A stretch of DNA of 64,000 nt from Lachnospiraceae bacterium (GTDB lineage Bacteria > Bacillota > Clostridia > Lachnospirales > Lachnospiraceae). The notes beneath the pieces were generated by a model, which saw only the letters and a list, made by a program, of their open reading frames with translations, searched no databases and was not told where the DNA came from. The position numbers and the translations under genes were made by a program. Shown here piece after piece: positions 1 through 8,179 of this stretch (positions are counted from its first letter, which is position 1; each line of letters starts with the position of its first letter). The stretch lies in the NCBI GenBank assembly GCA_017940415.1, contig JAGAYR010000018.1, positions 1 through 64,000 of the forward strand, given 5' to 3'.

Positions 1-131
1 CCAAGAGTTTGCCTACAGCTTCCTTCAGATTCCACCTCGCGGTAAACACCCTTGCTGTTCAGCTATACACTTCCTCGTTGCCTAGGCGTGTTCGGGACTT
101 ACACCCGTTAGAGCGCGCCCATGGCGCGCAA
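1..131 (-). mobile_element. Group II intron, 5' end (domain I), truncated by window edge
   Basis: Read on the minus strand, this stretch starts near 131 and has the arrangement of a bacterial group II intron 5' region: a short GC-rich stem around an ATGGGC segment, then a GGGTGTAAGTCCCGAAC-type segment, then a block ending in an AATCTGAAGGAAGCTG-type stretch and GGCAAAC. These strings are familiar from domain I of clostridial group II introns. The intron continues left of the window, where the catalytic RNA domains and any reverse transcriptase/maturase would lie. It begins directly behind the T-tract of the uracil permease terminator, the site preferred by class C introns. I recognise it by eye and cannot fix the exact first nucleotide (130-133). 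Confidence 0.72.
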
Positions 132-171
132 ACAAAAACAACTCCTTACCTTGAATGCTTGGTAAGGAGTT
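132..171 (-). terminator. Rho-independent terminator of the uracil permease gene
   Basis: An 11-bp perfect stem (140-150 with 161-171) with a 10-nt loop is followed on the minus strand by a T-rich tract. It lies 24 nt beyond the permease stop codon. The intron end abuts the T-tract. Confidence 0.85.
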
Positions 172-195
172 GATTTATTATGTTCAGATTCTTAT

Positions 196-1617
196 TTATT
201 TCGTGATCTCTTTTTCGCTGATTCCGGAAAGATCTGCACCTGTTTCGGAACCTGCATCTTCATTGAAGTTGAAGTCTTTGCCGGGAAGAATCGCATTGAG
301 GAGAATACCTACAAGTGATCCGACTGCAAGACCTGAAAGAGCGATGTTTGCGCTTCCTACGCTGAAAGCGATTGCTCCTGCTGAGGAGAAGTTGATTCCG
401 ATTGAAAGTACAAGGATGAGAGCTGCGATGATAACGTTTCTGCTCTTGGTGAAATCAACCTGGGTCTCAACGATGTTACGTACTCCGACTGCGGAGATCA
501 TTCCGTAAAGTACAAGAGAGATACCGCCGACGGTTGCTGAAGGCATTGCCTCAATGATAGCTGCAAACTTGGGACAGAAGGACATGAGGATTGCAAAGTA
601 TGCAGCAAGTCTGATTACGAAAGGATCGAATACTCTGGTAAGAGTAAGAACTCCGGTATTCTCGCCGTAGGTGGTGTTTGCGGGTGCTCCGAAAAGTGAA
701 GCGATTGTGGTTGCAAGTCCGTCACCGGTAAGAGTTCTGTGAAGTCCGGGATCCTTGATGAAGTTACGGTTTACAGTTGAGGAGATAGCGGATACGTCTC
801 CGATGTGCTCCATCATGGTTGCGATAGCAATGGGAACGATGGTGATCGCTGCGGTGATAAGAAGTCCGTTGTGGATATCGGTACCGACATTCTTGGAATT
901 GGTGAAGATTGAGAATACGGTGTTTGAATACTTAACGGGAAGTCCAACCCAAGGAACTGCTGCAACACCTGAGAAATCAACATTTCCGGTAATGGCTGCT
1001 ACGACATATGATGCGATAACGCCGATGAGGATTGGAAGGATCTTGATCATTCCTTTACCCCATATGTTACAGATGATGATGGCCAGAATAGCTACGAGAG
1101 CGATGGGCCAGTTTGATGAGCAGCTGTCGATAGCTGATTTGGAAAGATTAAGTCCGATCGCTATTATGATGGGGCCTGTAACGATGGGAGGGAAGAATTT
1201 CATGACGCGGTTAGCGCCGAATACTTTGAAAAGAAGAGCAAGTACCAGATAGAGAAGTCCGGCAAGTGCTACTCCGAAGCATGCATAAGGGAGAAGCTCT
1301 TCTGAAGTCATCATTTCGCCGTTTGATTTGGCAATGGCAAGACCTGCGATGGTGCCGTATCCTGCAAGGAATGCGAAGGATGAGCCGAGGAATGCGGGAA
1401 CTTTCTTCTTGGTGATCAAATGGAATAAAAGAGTACCGAGGCCTGCAAAGAGAAGTGTAGCGGAAACGCTGAGGCCGGTAATAAGGGGAACGAGAACGGT
1501 TGAGCCGAACATTGCGAACATGTGCTGAAGGCCCAGAATCAGCATTTTGGGAGTTCCGAGGGTTTTAGCGTCGTAAATACCCTGTTCTCCGAGGATCGCT
1601 TTCTTGGAATCTGACAT
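196..1617 (-). CDS. uraA: Uracil permease (NCS2 family)
   Basis: This is a 473-residue polytopic inner-membrane protein of the nucleobase/cation symporter 2 family, importing uracil by proton symport. The N-terminal TM1 region (GLQHMFAMFGSTVLVPL) is typical. So are the EHIGDV motif in the TM8 area and the GAPANTTYGENTGVL block in TM10, which are characteristic of the uracil rather than the xanthine branch. The length is normal for the family. I chose the ATG at 1617 because AGGAGG lies just upstream; a longer reading to 1704 would run through the promoter leader. It is monocistronic, with its own promoter and terminator. Confidence 0.93.
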   Translation of the reverse strand: MSDSKKAILGEQGIYDAKTLGTPKMLILGLQHMFAMFGSTVLVPLITGLSVSATLLFAGLGTLLFHLITKKKVPAFLGSSFAFLAGYGTIAGLAIAKSNGEMMTSEELLPYACFGVALAGLLYLVLALLFKVFGANRVMKFFPPIVTGPIIIAIGLNLSKSAIDSCSSNWPIALVAILAIIICNIWGKGMIKILPILIGVIASYVVAAITGNVDFSGVAAVPWVGLPVKYSNTVFSIFTNSKNVGTDIHNGLLITAAITIVPIAIATMMEHIGDVSAISSTVNRNFIKDPGLHRTLTGDGLATTIASLFGAPANTTYGENTGVLTLTRVFDPFVIRLAAYFAILMSFCPKFAAIIEAMPSATVGGISLVLYGMISAVGVRNIVETQVDFTKSRNVIIAALILVLSIGINFSSAGAIAFSVGSANIALSGLAVGSLVGILLNAILPGKDFNFNEDAGSETGADLSGISEKEITK

Positions 1618-1741
1618 ATTATCCTCCTGAAATTGCTTGTCCGCAGGGGATTCCCCGCGAATCATCGATTGTATGGGGTGGCAACAATATTTAGTGCCCC
1701 GCACCGTTATTAATAATACATTTGGTATAATATCTCGTCAA
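1618..1741 (-). promoter_or_regulatory. Sigma-A promoter and about 90-nt leader of uraA
   Basis: On the minus strand TTGACG (1736-1741) and TATTAT (1713-1718) are separated by exactly 17 nt. Transcription would start near 1706, leaving a leader of roughly 90 nt. The leader holds a GC-rich hairpin of the form CGCGGGG-loop-CCCCTGCG near 1640-1660 but no T-tract, so I cannot call an attenuator or a known riboswitch. Confidence 0.7.
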
Positions 1742-1771
1742 CGCAAAGCAAATGTTATTTTAATATTTAGC

Positions 1772-1804
1772 AAAAAATCCCCCGCAGATCGCTCTGCGGG
1801 GGAT
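1772..1804 (-). terminator. Terminator of the major pilin gene
   Basis: A 12-bp perfect stem (1777-1788 with 1793-1804) and 4-nt loop is followed on the minus strand by six Ts. It lies 25 nt past the pilin stop and closes the pilus operon. Confidence 0.9.
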
Positions 1805-1828
1805 ATGTATTATATTTCCGGCTATTGA

Positions 1829-2275
1829 TTAGGGAGTTGCAGGAGCGGTGGTCTGCCATGCACCGTTTACAAGGTAGTAAACATGTCCTTTAACGGTTAC
1901 ACTTCCGCCGGTGATGATTCCGCCGCTGTAATTGAATGAGAATGCGGTAACATCGGTCTTGCTTACACCGGAAAGGGTGTAAACCGTATCACCGTATGTG
2001 GCGGTGGTGTTAGCAAGCACGCCTTCCATTTCAGCAATCTTGGTAACTGCAGTCTTGGTATTACCGTTATCGGTCTTGTATCCGTCGCCATATGCCTGGT
2101 CGATGGTTGCCTGAGCTGCCACTCTTACGGTCTGAGCTGTAGAGAAATCCTTCTCCGATCTTGCTCTGTCAATGTATCCTAAAAGGGTAGGAACAAGGAT
2201 TGCAGCAAGAATTGCCAGGATAACAAGTACGACGATGAGTTCTACGAGTGTAAAGCCTTTGTTGTTCTTTTTCAT
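1829..2275 (-). CDS. Major type IV prepilin-like protein
   Basis: This is a 148-residue class III-type prepilin. A short basic leader (MKKNNKG) is followed by the FTLVELIVVLVIL hydrophobic helix. Prepilin peptidase would cut after Gly7, and Glu12 is the conserved Glu at mature position 5. The C-terminal part is small, Thr/Gly/Val-rich and lacks an obvious disulfide loop. It is the last gene of the pilus operon, with a good ribosome binding site (AAGGAGGG), its own candidate promoter and a strong terminator, which suits a highly expressed major subunit. Assignment as the major pilin is inferred from size, position and separate transcription signals. Confidence 0.88.
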   Translation of the reverse strand: MKKNNKGFTLVELIVVLVILAILAAILVPTLLGYIDRARSEKDFSTAQTVRVAAQATIDQAYGDGYKTDNGNTKTAVTKIAEMEGVLANTTATYGDTVYTLSGVSKTDVTAFSFNYSGGIITGGSVTVKGHVYYLVNGAWQTTAPATP

Positions 2276-2341
2276 TATTTTTCCCTCCTTAGAATACAGA
2301 TAAGACTCCTTTAAGTTTTGTATCTGTTATTTATATCGGTC

Positions 2342-2370
2342 ATTATAACAAATACTTTAGCTTTTTGGGA
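2342..2370 (-). promoter_or_regulatory. Candidate promoter of the major pilin gene
   Basis: A perfect minus-strand -10 box TATAAT lies at 2342-2347, with only a weak TCCCAA-like -35 about 17 nt upstream. It sits in the 129-nt gap between the ATPase gene and the pilin gene. This would allow extra pilin transcription beyond operon read-through. Confidence 0.45.
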
Positions 2371-2404
2371 AAACCTTTTCCGTATTTGTCACAAATTTGA
2401 TAAA

Positions 2405-4090
2405 TTATTCGTTATAGGCAATTTTTTCCAGTTCTTCCATTGTCGTAATGCCTTTTTCCACAAGCTCAAGTCCGGCCTGCTTGAGGGTTTTCATACCCTG
2501 CTGTTCGACGGCGTATTTCTTGATGGTATCCGCATCCGCGCCATCTGCAATAAGCTTTCTGATGCCTCTGTCCACGTACAGAACCTCATGGACGGCAATT
2601 CGTCCGCTGTAACCTGTTCCGTGGCATTTTGCGCATCCTACGGCGGATTTGGCGCCCGGCATGTCACGTCCGGCAAAGGCTCTCTGATATTCATCCAGTC
2701 CCGTTACTCTGCCGCAGGCGGGACAAACCTTTCTCATAAGTCTCTGAGCGATGGCACCTACCAGAGCCGATGAGAGGAGATAGGGCTCAGCTCCCATATC
2801 GATAAGTCTTATTATGGTAGAAACTGCATCATTGGTATGAAGGGTTGAAAGGACCAAATGACCTGTGATAGCGGCTCTGAGGGATATGCTTGCTGTCTCG
2901 GAGTCACGGGTTTCTCCTACCATTATGATATCGGGGTCCTGTCTTAAGAGTGCCCTGAGTCCGGAATCGAAGGTCAGTCCTGCGGTAGGATGTACCTGCA
3001 TCTGGTTGAGTCTGTTCAGGTTCTTCTCCACGGGATCCTCGATGGTTGATATATTGACCTGTCTGTCCGAGAGAGAATCCAGAGCCATGTAAAGGGTAGT
3101 GGTTTTACCTGATCCTGTAGGTCCGGTGATATAAATAAGACCGTTGGGAGATTTGAGCATTCTGGTGAACTTTTCGTAATTATCCGGTTCCATACCGAAG
3201 GTGGATGCATTGTCTATCCTGGAGTTTCCGGCAAGGATTCTCATTACCACCTTCTCGCCGAATACGGTGGGTATTACCGATACTCTGACGTTTACTATCT
3301 GATCTCTGATCTTGATTCTGAAGTGACCGTCCTGAGGCACTCTCTTTTCTGCGATATCAAGTTCGGACATGATCTTGATACGTGCTATGAGTGAACCCTG
3401 AACGTTTTTCTGAAGGGTCATGTAATCGATGAGTGCACCGTCCATACGGAGGCGGACATGGATCTCTTTTTCGAAGGGTTCGATATGAACGTCGGATGCG
3501 TTGTCCTGGTAAGCCTTGTCCAAAAGGGAGTTGACCAGGTTTATTATGGGAGCATCATCCGCACCTGCACCCGCATCGATGACCATCTCTCTGACTTCCG
3601 AAGCTACTGCGGATTCATTGGCGGACTGTGCCGCTCTCTTGGTCTGAACCTCGGCATAGTAGTAGTTGATGGCGTTTTCTATGGAGGCACGCTCAGCCAG
3701 AACGGTTTCAACGTTCATACCGCTGGTCTGACGTACGTCTTCGATATTTATAAAATCAAGAGGGTCGTTTACCGCGACTATAAGTGTTCCTTCACGGAAT
3801 GCCACGGGAAGCATGAGATAGCTGGATGCCATCTGGCTGGGAATGGTTTTGACCGCATTGCTGTCTACGGGGTATGTGGACAGATCGACCACTTCAAGTC
3901 CCATACGGCTTCCCAGGGTGTAGAGCATCTGTGTTTCGGTGACGTATCCTTTTTCAATCAGGATCTCACCGAGTCTTTTCTTGGATTCTTTCTGTTCGTG
4001 AAGTGCATCAGCAAGCTGGGCTTCGTCGATATAACCCGCTGCAACCATCAGATCGCCGATTCTGATTTTGGTAGAAGAGCCTGCTTCCAT
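2405..4090 (-). CDS. pilB: Type IV pilus assembly ATPase PilB/GspE with MshEN-type c-di-GMP motif
   Basis: This 561-residue cytoplasmic hexameric ATPase would power pilin polymerisation. Residues about 10-60 form a bipartite R[IL]GxxLxxxGxxxxxxLxxxLxxQ repeat separated by five residues, which is the MshEN/GspE N-terminal motif known to bind cyclic di-GMP. The catalytic half has Walker A GPTGSGKTTT (about 323-332), Walker B DPDIIMVGE and the His-box region. A CPAC...CAKC zinc motif follows (about 454-488). The length is usual for PilB/GspE. AAGGGAG precedes the ATG. It is transcribed after pilO and before the major pilin. No PilT retraction ATPase gene is present in the window. Confidence 0.93.
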   Translation of the reverse strand: MEAGSSTKIRIGDLMVAAGYIDEAQLADALHEQKESKKRLGEILIEKGYVTETQMLYTLGSRMGLEVVDLSTYPVDSNAVKTIPSQMASSYLMLPVAFREGTLIVAVNDPLDFINIEDVRQTSGMNVETVLAERASIENAINYYYAEVQTKRAAQSANESAVASEVREMVIDAGAGADDAPIINLVNSLLDKAYQDNASDVHIEPFEKEIHVRLRMDGALIDYMTLQKNVQGSLIARIKIMSELDIAEKRVPQDGHFRIKIRDQIVNVRVSVIPTVFGEKVVMRILAGNSRIDNASTFGMEPDNYEKFTRMLKSPNGLIYITGPTGSGKTTTLYMALDSLSDRQVNISTIEDPVEKNLNRLNQMQVHPTAGLTFDSGLRALLRQDPDIIMVGETRDSETASISLRAAITGHLVLSTLHTNDAVSTIIRLIDMGAEPYLLSSALVGAIAQRLMRKVCPACGRVTGLDEYQRAFAGRDMPGAKSAVGCAKCHGTGYSGRIAVHEVLYVDRGIRKLIADGADADTIKKYAVEQQGMKTLKQAGLELVEKGITTMEELEKIAYNE

Positions 4091-4136
4091 ATCTAATCTC
4101 CCTTGTTCAAAATATTCAAAACGACATGGATGTCAT

Positions 4137-4970
4137 TTATTCTGTCTTATCTTTCATGTACAGGTTAACAGATATCTGTAACTGTCTCTGATCACTCTCA
4201 ACTACAAGTATCGATCCGTCTTCGAGAATAAAGGTGACGGGATCCATGGTGATCCATGTAAAACCGGTGATCCTTACTGAAGGATTGTGAGCCAGGTCAT
4301 CGATTATTGCCTGCTCGGCTTCAATATCACCTTCGACAACAAGTGTAAGCGCCACGCAGAGAAGACCTGAACTTTCGGTGGATGAAACATCTCTGAGTCC
4401 TGCGGAGTATTCTTCTACGGGATTTGAAATGATTCCCATATCCGATGATTCATATCCTGTCAGGAAACTGAGAACTGCTTCCTTATAATATGATCCGGAT
4501 TTTACTTTTTCCTCTTCCACGGCAGTTTCGGTGCTTTCGGTAACTGCTATAGTTTCAACGGTTTCGGATTCAGAAACGCGAAGATCGGAATATACATAAG
4601 GTTTTTCGTCTACGTATCCGTCGGGCATGCTGATGGTCAGATCCCTTGCAAGGAGTCCTCTTTTCAATACATAGGAGGTTACCAGTTTATCTATTTCGGA
4701 ACTGTCCATGTAGTCGTAGTAGATAGAAGTCGAATCCGCAAGGTCTTCGGCAAATCTGTCGGAAAGAGTTTCGGCAGTTGAAAGCCCGATTACTTTTGCT
4801 TCATTTTTTGCCTTAAGTGCCGATTCTATTCTGATCCTTTCCTGATCCTCCACGGTCTTCTTATAAAGCGGTCTTATAAGGCACCATCCGAAGATGAAAA
4901 TGATCACTATATAAACCAGCATGTTGAGAAGTTTTTTATCTCTGGCTGTGAGTGATGAACTGAAATTCAT
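4137..4970 (-). CDS. PilO/GspM-like pilus alignment protein
   Basis: This is a 277-residue bitopic membrane protein with a short cytoplasmic N-terminus, one TM helix (about 18-38) and a long coiled-coil-prone then alpha/beta extracytoplasmic part. That layout and its place directly after a PilM/PilN gene match PilO or GspM of the assembly platform. The sequence itself is too diverged for more than this family-level call. Its ATG follows the TAA of the preceding gene without any gap, so translation is probably coupled. Confidence 0.68.
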   Translation of the reverse strand: MNFSSSLTARDKKLLNMLVYIVIIFIFGWCLIRPLYKKTVEDQERIRIESALKAKNEAKVIGLSTAETLSDRFAEDLADSTSIYYDYMDSSEIDKLVTSYVLKRGLLARDLTISMPDGYVDEKPYVYSDLRVSESETVETIAVTESTETAVEEEKVKSGSYYKEAVLSFLTGYESSDMGIISNPVEEYSAGLRDVSSTESSGLLCVALTLVVEGDIEAEQAIIDDLAHNPSVRITGFTWITMDPVTFILEDGSILVVESDQRQLQISVNLYMKDKTE

Positions 4971-6452
4971 TTATTCTTCCTCCTTTGCAGAATCTCCGCT
5001 GAGGGTACAGATGACTTTGATGGACCAGGCACCGTCACTTTCATTCCATGAGTAGCCGGTATAGTCAACGTTTTCAAATATATCCATATCGAGCAGATCG
5101 GCTATGAACATATTGATATTCTCCACGGTAGGAGAGGAGGCGGTTGTTGCGAATACACCGTCTCCGGAATTGTAGGAACTGAATTCGACAGTAACATTGT
5201 GTTTGGCTGCTGCCTTTATTATCTGCTCGTTAACGGATGAATCTGGGATGGGATAAGTATCTATGTATTCCCTGAGCAGATCCACGCCTCCCTGCTGTTT
5301 TCCGTCTGCGGTGGAACGAACGATGAATGCATCATATTCCATGGCGCTTTGCATTACGTCGATACGCGAATTATAGTCTTCAAGATCACGCAGTCTCTTT
5401 GAGGTATTTATTCTTACCACGAGCATAAAGAGTGTGATAAGCAGTAATATCGCGGTCGTGATGATGACCGGTATGGATTTCCTGTATAGCTCAACCTTTC
5501 TTGTATATTTCTCATCGTTTTTCTTGATGGCCTTGAGAACGGGAAATCCTGTCTGAGGAACCACAAGACCCGCTATGGGATATATGAAGGCTGACAGGCG
5601 GTCATTCCATTTTTTGAAATGAATGTGTGAAGGAGCCGCAGTTCCGTGAACGGATATGTCGGGATCCGTATCTGCCAGGTATCCCTGAAGCATTGAAACA
5701 TCTTCGGGACTCATTCCTGCAAAGAACACATCGGTGATCGGGCTGGAGAGATGTTTGGATGATGCAAACTGCTTTATACCCGAAATGTTGCTTCTTATCT
5801 CTGCCGCAAATTCCTGTGTGCCGGGCTGCTGGAAGAGTCTTTTGGTGGAGTTGTAATAGTATTTGCCGTTTTCGTAAAGAATGGTAACAAGCATCTGTGC
5901 GTCACGGATCATATAGATGGCTGTAGCGCCTCTGATGCATGTTGCGAGTAGCTCCGTGGCCATGCTTACACCATCGTGTACGGAATTGAGAGTGATGCCT
6001 GCATCGGAGAAAATCTTTATGTACGTTTCTATGAAGGTGCGCTCTGCAACTTCGGTTACGATGTTCTGAGTTTTTTCCTTATTATTGGTTCCGATCAGAT
6101 ACCAGCCTTTTAAGGGCGAATCAAATCTGCCGAATTCATCCGGATTGGTCTGCTTTTCCAGATATTCGGTAACCTTTGTCTGCTTTGAGATAATAGGCAT
6201 GGTGATTCGGTTGGAGATGAGCTGGGGGCTGTTGATTATCAGATCAGCATTTCCGCTTATCTTGTTAACCGACCACAGCTCTTTGAGCTTGGCGGAAATA
6301 GCTTCGCCTCCTCCTTCGATGATGACACCGTTGAGGATGGCGTTTTCCGGCATGGGTGACTCAATGAGACGGTCTATGTATATAGACTTTCCTTTGCTCT
6401 TGCCGACAACGATCTGGATATTTTTGTTTGAAAAAAATACAGAAACGGACAT
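4971..6452 (-). CDS. PilM-PilN fusion protein (pilus assembly platform)
   Basis: The 493 residues form two modules. Residues 1 to about 310 resemble the actin-like cytoplasmic PilM/GspL fold, and one TM helix (about 327-347) leads into a coiled-coil and ferredoxin-like periplasm-side domain of the PilN type. In many bacteria PilM and PilN are separate and linked by the short PilN N-terminal peptide; here they form one chain, as in GspL. It lies between PilC and PilO, as expected. The GGGAGAG ribosome binding site supports the ATG at 6452. The family call depends on architecture and context more than on strict motifs. Confidence 0.72.
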   Translation of the reverse strand: MSVSVFFSNKNIQIVVGKSKGKSIYIDRLIESPMPENAILNGVIIEGGGEAISAKLKELWSVNKISGNADLIINSPQLISNRITMPIISKQTKVTEYLEKQTNPDEFGRFDSPLKGWYLIGTNNKEKTQNIVTEVAERTFIETYIKIFSDAGITLNSVHDGVSMATELLATCIRGATAIYMIRDAQMLVTILYENGKYYYNSTKRLFQQPGTQEFAAEIRSNISGIKQFASSKHLSSPITDVFFAGMSPEDVSMLQGYLADTDPDISVHGTAAPSHIHFKKWNDRLSAFIYPIAGLVVPQTGFPVLKAIKKNDEKYTRKVELYRKSIPVIITTAILLLITLFMLVVRINTSKRLRDLEDYNSRIDVMQSAMEYDAFIVRSTADGKQQGGVDLLREYIDTYPIPDSSVNEQIIKAAAKHNVTVEFSSYNSGDGVFATTASSPTVENINMFIADLLDMDIFENVDYTGYSWNESDGAWSIKVICTLSGDSAKEEE

Positions 6453-6473
6453 TTTCTCTCTCCCGTAAATAAA

Positions 6474-7670
6474 TTATTGACCTGCACCGATTGTTGAATA
6501 GGACTGGTAGATCGGAAGGATTACACCGATCATGATGAAACCTACGATCAAGGCCATTATTACTATCATGACAGGTTCGATGTATTTGACCATTCGTGTC
6601 AATGCCTGTTCGGATGCAAAGTCGAGATTGTCTGCGACACTTACGAGCATTGAATCCAGCGAACCTGTTTCTTCACCGACTCTTACGACGGATGAAAGTT
6701 TTGATACGAAACCGTCTACTTCATCCAGTGCATCCGACAGGAGACCTCCTGCCTGTACGGCTTTGATAACATCAGTGAATTGTTTTTCTATGTATGTATT
6801 ACCGATAGTCTGACGTGCTATTGCAAGGCACTGGTCTATGGGAATACCTGCCGAGTACAGTGAACTCATTGTTCTTGCAAATCTTGCGGAGTAGATTACC
6901 TTCTGGAGTTTTCCCAGAGGACCTCTTACTTTAAATCTGTCGATCACCAGTCTTACCGAAGGTATTCTTGATACTATTCCACCGAATATCCATATAAGTA
7001 CCGCAAAGACCAGAAGCAGGTACCAGTAGTGACTTACCAGATCACTTACTCCCAGCAGGAATCTTGTGGGAGCGGGAAGGACGGGCATTTCACTGAAGAG
7101 CTCTTCGAACTGCGGCATGATGAATCCGAATATGACTCCGACTACGCCCACGATAAGTCCCGCAAGGATCTTCGGGTAAGTGAGAGCGTTCTTGGCTTCG
7201 GATTCCAGTTTGTTTTCTTTTTGATATTGATCTGCCAGCCTGAGTGCGGTGGTATCAAGGTTTCCGGAGCTTTCCGCCGCTCTGAACATGTAAACGAGAA
7301 GCGGAGGAAATGCGGGATAAAGTTCTTCCATCGCCGTGGACAATGCGATACCCTGTACTACTCTGTCCCTGAGTCTCATATAGAGTTCCTTCTCATAGGG
7401 CGTTATGGATTCGTCCGATCCCTGGATTTCAAGAGCTCTCAGGATTGATATACCGGATTTGATGAGTTCTCCCATCTGTCTGCAGAAATCCGAAAGCTGA
7501 GATTTTTTCAGCGGCTTCAGAGCAATCTGCTTTGCTATTTCTTCGTAGTAAAGAAGCGTCTGATCTTTGGCACTGACAAGCTTTCTGATCTCTCTTTCGT
7601 CGGATGCTTTTATCCGGCCTTTGACCTGTTTTCCGTTTTTTGTTTGTGCTGTGTATCTGTAGTCAGGCAT
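6474..7670 (-). CDS. pilC: Inner-membrane platform protein PilC/GspF
   Basis: This 398-residue protein has the duplicated GspF/PilC domain (about 60-185 and 260-385) with hydrophobic helices after the first repeat and at the C-terminus. It starts with the usual MPDYRYTAQTKNGKQVKG segment. Characteristic stretches are FCRQMGELIKSGISILRAL in the first repeat and FARTMSSLYSAGIPIDQCL in the second. It anchors the ATPase and rotates or levers pilins into the fibre. The length is standard. It lies just downstream of an uncharacterised bitopic protein gene (8-nt gap) and upstream of pilMN (21-nt gap). Confidence 0.94.
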   Translation of the reverse strand: MPDYRYTAQTKNGKQVKGRIKASDEREIRKLVSAKDQTLLYYEEIAKQIALKPLKKSQLSDFCRQMGELIKSGISILRALEIQGSDESITPYEKELYMRLRDRVVQGIALSTAMEELYPAFPPLLVYMFRAAESSGNLDTTALRLADQYQKENKLESEAKNALTYPKILAGLIVGVVGVIFGFIMPQFEELFSEMPVLPAPTRFLLGVSDLVSHYWYLLLVFAVLIWIFGGIVSRIPSVRLVIDRFKVRGPLGKLQKVIYSARFARTMSSLYSAGIPIDQCLAIARQTIGNTYIEKQFTDVIKAVQAGGLLSDALDEVDGFVSKLSSVVRVGEETGSLDSMLVSVADNLDFASEQALTRMVKYIEPVMIVIMALIVGFIMIGVILPIYQSYSTIGAGQ

Positions 7671-7678
7671 AGTCTTGT

Positions 7679-8161
7679 TTATTCTCCTGCTGAGTATTCC
7701 AATACTTTAAAGTCGTAATATACGGTCCAGTCACCGTTCATTCCGTAAGTTCCGTCACCGCTTCCGGTTTCCTTGTATTCAACAAGATATTTTCCTTCCC
7801 TGTAGGAAAAAGATAACGGAATATCATTTTCATAATCCCATCCGGTCAGGGTTATCTCTCCGTCTATAGGTATCATGGTTTTCATCCTGGAGAGAGCATC
7901 GGGTGCAAGTCCGTTCTCGTAGGACGGATCATACATAGACTCATCACCCTTGTAGAATTCCAGCGATACCAGTTTCATCGCAACCCTGATGTCTTTGGCG
8001 TGAGCCAGAGCGGTTCTTGCACCTGAACTGATTCCGGATATCAGGACGATCACGCCGATGATCAAAGCAACTGCAATGATGGTCCGCGGGTACTTTCCGA
8101 ATCTGTCGGTACTTTTCTTTACGTAGAATTCAGTTTTGGAATTGCCTGTTAAATCATCCAT
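7679..8161 (-). CDS. Uncharacterised bitopic membrane protein in the pilus operon
   Basis: This 160-residue protein is not one I recognise. A hydrophilic N-terminus of about 25 residues precedes one TM helix (about 28-47). About 110 residues outside the membrane follow, rich in Asp, Tyr and Gly. There is no prepilin cleavage motif. An AGGTGA ribosome binding site precedes the ATG. Its position, 18 nt after the giant prepilin gene and 8 nt before pilC, suggests a role in assembly or in anchoring the giant prepilin. That role is only an inference from context. Confidence 0.6.
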   Translation of the reverse strand: MDDLTGNSKTEFYVKKSTDRFGKYPRTIIAVALIIGVIVLISGISSGARTALAHAKDIRVAMKLVSLEFYKGDESMYDPSYENGLAPDALSRMKTMIPIDGEITLTGWDYENDIPLSFSYREGKYLVEYKETGSGDGTYGMNGDWTVYYDFKVLEYSAGE

Positions 8162-8179
8162 GGTTATTCACCTGTTTGA

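Noticed and set aside
1618-1704. Possible purine or other riboswitch in the uraA leader
   Set aside because: The leader has one GC-rich hairpin but no recognisable riboswitch core, no T-tract and too little length for the known classes; I list only the promoter and leader.
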